A DNA stretch of 64,000 bases from Streptomyces sp. HNM0575 (GTDB lineage Bacteria > Actinomycetota > Actinomycetes > Streptomycetales > Streptomycetaceae): positions 1 to 64,000 of the forward strand of contig NZ_JAASAG010000019.1 in NCBI RefSeq assembly GCF_012726265.1, written 5' to 3'. The notes under the pieces were generated by a model that saw only the letters and a program-made list of their open reading frames with translations, did not search any database and was not told the DNA's origin. Shown piece by piece: positions 60,222 to 64,000 of this stretch (position 1 is the stretch's first letter; every line of letters starts with the position of its first letter). Position numbers and translations under genes: made by a program.

Positions 60222-61577
60222 ATGGCTGTGAGTGCTGTCGTGACCGGCGCCGGGGACGGGACGGCCGGGCGCCGCCGTGAGCAGCGGGGCTGGTACTTCT
60301 ACGACTGGGCGAACTCCGTCTTCTCCACCAGCGTGCTGACCGTCTTCCTCGGCCCGTATCTGACGCAGGTCACCAAGGCGGCGGCGGACGCGGACGGTTA
60401 TGTGCATCCGCTGGGCCTCGACGTCCGCGCGGGCTCCTACTACGCGTACGCGGTCTCGCTCTCGGTGCTGCTGTCGGTGGTGGTGATGCCGCTGGCGGGC
60501 GCGGTCGCCGACCACACGGGACGCAAGAAGCCGATCCTGGGGCTCTTCGCGTACCTCGGCGCGGGCTCGACGGCCGGGATGTTCTTCCTGGACGGCGAGC
60601 GCTATCTGCTGGGCGGTGCGCTGCTGGTGGTCGCGAACGTCTCGTTCGCCACCTCGGTCGTGATCTACAACGCCTTCCTCCCCCAGGTCGCCGGCCCCGA
60701 GGAGCGCGACGCGGTCTCCTCACGGGGATGGGCCTTCGGCTACGCGGCCGGCTCGGTGGTGCTCGTGGCGAACCTGGCGCTCTTCCTCCAGCACGAGGCG
60801 CTGGGCGTCACCGAGGGGACCGCCGTGCGGATCTGCCTCGCCTCCGCCGGCGTGTGGTGGGCGGTCTTCACCGTCGTACCGCTGCTGCGGCTGCGGGAGC
60901 GTCCCGGCGCGGTCACGGGCTCCCGCTTCTCGCTGCTCGACGGCTGGCGCCAGCTCGCCGGGACCTTCCGCGAACTGCGGCGCTACCGGCTGACGATGCT
61001 CTTCCTGCTGGCGTATCTCGTCTACAACGACGGGGTGCAGACCGTGATCACCCAGGCGTCGGTCTTCGGCTCGGAGGAGCTGGGCGTGGACCAGACGACG
61101 CTGATCGGCGCCGTGCTGCTCGTACAGGTGCTGGCGGTGGCGGGTGCGCTGCTGATGGGGCGGATAGCGGCCCGTCACGGGGCGAAGCGCACGGTTCTCG
61201 GCTCGCTGGTGGCGTGGACGGTGATCGTCGGCGCCGGCTATTTCCTGCCCGCCGGGGCGCCGTTGTTCTTCTTCGCCCTCGCTTCGGGAATCGGTCTGGT
61301 GATGGGCGGCAGCCAGGCCCTCTCACGCTCCCTGTACGCGCAGTTGGTGCCCGCGGGCAAGGAGGCCGAGTTCTTCTCTCTGTACGAGGTCAGCGACCGC
61401 GGAACGAGCTGGCTGGGCCCCCTCGTGTTCGGACTGGCCTATCAGCTGACGGAGAGCTACCGTGCTGCGATCATCTCGCTGGTGGTCTTCTTCGTACTCG
61501 GCTTCGTCCTGCTGCTGCGGGTCCCGGTCGATCGGGCCGCGGCGGCCGCCGGAAACCCGGAACCGGAGCGGATTTAG
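60222..61577 (+). CDS. UMF1/Atg22-like MFS transporter
   Basis: A 451-residue membrane protein with about 12 helices. YFYDWANSVFSTSVLTVFLG at the N-terminus is the hallmark of the UMF1 branch of the major facilitator superfamily; GAVADHTGRKKPILG is the loop 2-3 motif and GGSQALSRSLYAQLVPAGKE lies near the end. The substrate is unknown. It follows the GDPD gene by 110 bases and a hairpin follows it. Confidence 0.9.
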   Translation: MAVSAVVTGAGDGTAGRRREQRGWYFYDWANSVFSTSVLTVFLGPYLTQVTKAAADADGYVHPLGLDVRAGSYYAYAVSLSVLLSVVVMPLAGAVADHTGRKKPILGLFAYLGAGSTAGMFFLDGERYLLGGALLVVANVSFATSVVIYNAFLPQVAGPEERDAVSSRGWAFGYAAGSVVLVANLALFLQHEALGVTEGTAVRICLASAGVWWAVFTVVPLLRLRERPGAVTGSRFSLLDGWRQLAGTFRELRRYRLTMLFLLAYLVYNDGVQTVITQASVFGSEELGVDQTTLIGAVLLVQVLAVAGALLMGRIAARHGAKRTVLGSLVAWTVIVGAGYFLPAGAPLFFFALASGIGLVMGGSQALSRSLYAQLVPAGKEAEFFSLYEVSDRGTSWLGPLVFGLAYQLTESYRAAIISLVVFFVLGFVLLLRVPVDRAAAAAGNPEPERI

Positions 61578-61584
61578 GACTTGC

Positions 61585-61611
61585 GGGGGCGGCGCGGTAG
61601 TGTACGCCCCC
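61585..61611 (+). terminator. Hairpin after the MFS gene
   Basis: GGGGGCG (61585-61591) pairs with CGCCCCC (61605-61611) over a 13-base loop, 8 bases after the MFS stop. There is no T-tract; it may reduce read-through into rbpA. Confidence 0.55.
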
Positions 61612-61743
61612 GGCTCGCCGGATGGACCGTTACTGCACGCCAAAGAGATGAGAACGCTGGGTGACATCTCCTGTCAGTTGTGACAAACCGGTCATTGGTG
61701 GGTACACGAAGGGCGGCACGACGGGCGACGCATCCCCTTTTCG

Positions 61744-61769
61744 GGAATCTTCACCGCCGACCGGACGTT
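61744..61769 (+). promoter_or_regulatory. Sigma-R-type promoter of rbpA
   Basis: GGAAT (61744-61748) and GTT (61767-61769) are separated by exactly 18 bases, the consensus for the thiol-oxidative-stress sigma factor SigR. rbpA is a known SigR target in S. coelicolor. The site lies about 63 bases upstream of the rbpA ATG. Confidence 0.8.
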
Positions 61770-61831
61770 GAGCAGATGACGACGACAGCGACACCTGTCC
61801 TGTGGGCGACAAGCCCGGGAGGCACGAATTC

Positions 61832-62218
61832 ATGAGTGAGCGAGCTCTTCGCGGCACGCGACTCGTGGTGACCAGCTACGAGACCGACCGCGGTATCGAC
61901 CTGGCACCGCGCCAGGCCGTGGAGTACGCATGTGAGAGCGGCCATCGTTTCGAGATGCCGTTCTCTGTCGAGGCCGAGATCCCGCCGGAATGGGAGTGCA
62001 AGGTGTGCGGCGCCCAGGCACTCCTGGTGGACGGCGAGGGGCCGGAAGAGAAGAAGGGCAAGCCCGCGCGTACGCACTGGGACATGCTCATGGAGCGGCG
62101 CACCCGTGAGGAGCTCGAGGAGGTCCTCGCGGAGCGGCTGGCCGTACTCAGGTCCGGCACGATGAACCTCGCGGTGCATCCCCGGGACGGCAACAACAAC
62201 AAGCGTAAGTCCGCGTAA
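61832..62218 (+). CDS. rbpA: RNA polymerase-binding protein RbpA
   Basis: A 128-residue RbpA, the actinobacterial protein that binds RNA polymerase and its primary sigma factor and stimulates transcription. Zinc-site residues are Cys34 and His38 (YACESGHRF) and Cys56 and Cys59 (ECKVCGAQ). The sigma-binding helices include HWDMLMERRTREELEEVLAE. ATG 61832 has GGGAGG upstream. A SigR-type promoter precedes it and a perfect hairpin follows. Confidence 0.97.
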   Translation: MSERALRGTRLVVTSYETDRGIDLAPRQAVEYACESGHRFEMPFSVEAEIPPEWECKVCGAQALLVDGEGPEEKKGKPARTHWDMLMERRTREELEEVLAERLAVLRSGTMNLAVHPRDGNNNKRKSA

Positions 62219-62229
62219 GCGGGCAGTGA

Positions 62230-62271
62230 GCGCGGGCCGGTGACCTACCTTGGCAGGTCACCGGCCCGCGC
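62230..62271. terminator. Perfect 17-base-pair hairpin between rbpA and fxsA
   Basis: A perfect 17-base inverted repeat (62230-62246 and 62255-62271) with an 8-base loop lies between two converging genes. The stem begins GCGCGGGCCGG. It is the strongest terminator-like structure seen in the window. Confidence 0.9.
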
Positions 62272-62313
62272 TGTGCTGTGTCCGGGCACGTCGTGGTCCG
62301 GCACATCGTGCGC

Positions 62314-62940
62314 TCAGCGGCCGGGCGGCTCGTCGTCGCGTACGACCTCGCCCTCGACGACCTTCCCGTCCGGCTTGTGCATCCGCATCTGCTCCTCCGC
62401 CTTGCGCGCCTGCTGATAGGCGTCGCCGACGGTGCCGGGCGCGAAGCCGGAGCGCCGGTCGAGGTAGCGCCGCGTGGTGCGCCTCATCAGCGCGGCGGTG
62501 GGCGGGAAGAGGCACAGCAGCCCCGCGACGTCGGAGACGACGCCGGGCACCATGATCAGCAGACCGCCGAGCATCGTGAGGGCGTTGCCGCCGCCGTGCC
62601 GCTCGGTGCTCTCCGGCGGCGCCTGTCCCGTCTGGGCGGCGCGCTGCGCCTGCTGGACGCTCTCGGCAAGCCGGCTCCAGGCCCGGCGCCCCGCGCGCTT
62701 GATCACGTAGACGCCGAGGAGGAAGCCCGCGACCAGCAGCGCCAGCACCGCGAGGCCGCCGGCGGTCTCACCGATGACGATCAGCAGCCAGATCTCCAGC
62801 AGCGCCCAGGCCGCCATGGCCAGCGGGACGAACGTACGGCCCCGTGAACGGCGCGGTCCGCCGGGGCCCGGCTCCTGCCCTCCGTGGCCGGAACCCTCGT
62901 CGTGGGGCGGCTCGTACGGGTACGGTGCGCGGCTCGTCAT
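62314..62940 (-). CDS. fxsA: FxsA-family membrane protein
   Basis: A 208-residue FxsA family protein. Hydrophobic segments lie near residues 37-80 and 120-145 (with GLLIMVPGVVSDVAGLLCLF, a family hallmark), and the rest is polar. FxsA of E. coli lessens phage T7 exclusion by F; the role in actinobacteria is unknown. It lies 3 bases after the mannosyltransferase pseudogene on the same strand. Confidence 0.92.
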   Translation of the reverse strand: MTSRAPYPYEPPHDEGSGHGGQEPGPGGPRRSRGRTFVPLAMAAWALLEIWLLIVIGETAGGLAVLALLVAGFLLGVYVIKRAGRRAWSRLAESVQQAQRAAQTGQAPPESTERHGGGNALTMLGGLLIMVPGVVSDVAGLLCLFPPTAALMRRTTRRYLDRRSGFAPGTVGDAYQQARKAEEQMRMHKPDGKVVEGEVVRDDEPPGR

Positions 62941-62943
62941 GCC

Positions 62944-63625
62944 TCAAGTGTGCCTGCGGTCGAGGGCCCGCTTCACGCGGCCCTCGACTCCCCAGGCCGT
63001 GACCCGCCACAGCGCCTCGACCATGATGTCGCGGCTCATCTTCGAATTGCCCCGTACCCGCTCCACGAAGGTGATCGGGACCTCGACCACGTGGTATCCC
63101 GCGCGCACCGCACGGTTGGCGAGATCGACCTGGAAGCAGTAGCCCTGCGATGCCACCGCGTCGATGCCCAGTCCCTCGAGGGTCTCGCTGCGGAAGGCGC
63201 GGAAGCCGGACGACCCGTCCGCCGGGGACCCAGCGCGATCCGAGCACGAGGTCGGAGCCCTTGAGCGCCGTGAGCAGCCGGGGCAGTTCCTCGGGCTGGT
63301 GGGAGCCGTCGGCGTCCATCTCCACCAGCACGCCGTAGCCGTGGTCGATGCCCCAGCGGAAACCGGCGAGGTAGGCGGCGCCCAGTCCCTGCTTGCCGGG
63401 CCGGTGCAGTACGTGGACGTGCTCGTCGTGCGCGGCGAGTTCGTCGGCGATCTTGCCGGTGCCGTCGGGGCTGTTGTCGTCGGCGATCAGGATGTGCGCG
63501 TCCGGCACGGCCTTACGCAGACGGGCGCTGACGGATTCGATGTTGTCGGCCTCGTTGTACGTCGGGATGATCACGAGAACCGTGCCGAGCGGTCCGTACC
63601 GCCGCGCCTGTCCGCCGTCCGTCAC
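62944..63625 (-). pseudogene. ppm1: Polyprenol-phosphate mannosyltransferase (Ppm1-like), internal deletion with frameshift
   Basis: A GT2 enzyme that makes polyprenol-phosphate-mannose for protein O-mannosylation. The first part is normal: VLVIIPTYNEADNIESV, LIADDNSPDGTG and EMDADGSHQPEELP, up to LGSRWVPGGRVV. The last part is also normal but in another frame: SGFRAFRSETLEGLGID, SQGYCFQVDLA and VEVPITFVERVRGNSKMS. The join is near 63205-63235, where about 30 residues (NWP... to ...DVTGG in relatives) are missing and the frame shifts. GTG 63625 overlaps the lnt stop (GTGA). Either a real knock-out or a sequencing/assembly error. Confidence 0.85.
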
Positions 63626-64000
63626 CGCTGCTGCCCCTCTTGCTTCCGCCCTGCATCGGTCTGCGTCTGCGCCGCGAGCGGAGTGGGCGAGGTGTGCCGG
63701 AGGCCGGTCCGGCCGCGGCGCCGGCCTGCGTACCACGCCGCGGCACAGGCGAGAACGCCCACCATAGCGATCACCCACTCCGGGACGGCGCCGACGCGGT
63801 CAGCCGTGGTGATCTCGTCCCGCAGCGGCAGCTCGGCACTGATCACGTCGCGCTCGAACTCCCCTGTGCGCTGCTTGATAGTGCCGTCCGGGGCGACGAC
63901 GGAGCTGATGCCGCTGGTGGCCGCGGTGACGACGGCGCGCCCGTGCTCGACGGCGCGCAGCTTGGACATGACCAGCTGCTGTTCGGGCTGGCCCGTCCTT
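63622..64000 (-). CDS. lnt: Apolipoprotein N-acyltransferase, C-terminal part
   Basis: The 3' end of a gene that runs off the right edge. PEQQLVMSKLRAVEHGRAVV and AATSGISSVVAPDG are the nitrilase-domain end of Lnt, which adds the third acyl chain to lipoproteins. A last hydrophobic helix (EWVIAMVGVLACAAAWYAG) and a polar tail follow. It overlaps the ppm1-like gene by 4 bases; an lnt-ppm1 pair is common in actinobacteria. Confidence 0.9.
   Translation of the reverse strand, partial: RTGQPEQQLVMSKLRAVEHGRAVVTAATSGISSVVAPDGTIKQRTGEFERDVISAELPLRDEITTADRVGAVPEWVIAMVGVLACAAAWYAGRRRGRTGLRHTSPTPLAAQTQTDAGRKQEGQQR

Overview
The window is very GC-rich and reads as chromosomal DNA of a Streptomyces or close relative. 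It contains type I PKS genes, LAL and PAS-LuxR regulators, a gamma-butyrolactone (AfsA/ScbR) system, smeA-sffA and an rbpA-fxsA-ppm1-lnt block. Gene starts often use GTG with strong AGGAGG-like ribosome sites. No rRNA, tRNA, insertion sequence or CRISPR array was seen.

Region 1 (1-29878) is one side of a biosynthetic gene cluster. A giant PKS gene runs off the left edge. Its first 1833 residues give a loading module (CoA-ligase, a ketoreductase-like domain that looks dead, ACP) and the KS and malonyl-type AT of the first extension module. Divergent from it are a chorismatase with Hyg5-type residues (3-hydroxybenzoate synthase), a class II DAHP synthase and an MhpA-like flavin monooxygenase. 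Together these suggest an aromatic 3-hydroxybenzoyl starter. Next come a polyene-type glycosyltransferase, a sugar aminotransferase, a CYP105-like P450 and a 3Fe-4S ferredoxin, which is the tailoring set of mycosaminyl polyene macrolides. Four LAL regulators, one PimM/FscRI-like PAS-LuxR regulator, a type II thioesterase, a metallophosphoesterase and a phosphopantetheinyl transferase complete the region. The layout recalls candicidin/FR-008, with the p-aminobenzoate genes replaced by a 3-hydroxybenzoate pathway. Three related palindromic sites near CTAGGGGATTTCCTAG sit in the three divergent promoters and may be the PAS-LuxR regulon.

Region 2 (29879-38587) holds an IclR-like regulator, then a GH38 alpha-mannosidase/sugar ABC transporter operon with a divergent LacI regulator and a tandem palindromic operator.

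Region 3 (38677-47288) is mixed: an ArsC-like protein, two DoxX-like membrane proteins, a gamma-butyrolactone system (two ScbR-type regulators, an NAD-epimerase, AfsA), a PrmC-like methyltransferase, an NCS1 permease remnant, a STAS-like protein and a HATPase anti-sigma-like protein.

Region 4 (47467-54516) is a complete Mrp Na+/H+ antiporter operon (A+B fused, C, D, E, F, G). Region 5 (54893-64000) is conserved core chromosome, matching from memory the S. coelicolor SCO1415-SCO1424 neighbourhood: smeA, sffA, a MocR regulator, a YczE-like protein, a GDPD, a UMF1/MFS transporter, rbpA with a perfect sigma-R promoter, fxsA, a ppm1-like mannosyltransferase gene with an internal deletion and frameshift, and the 3' end of lnt.
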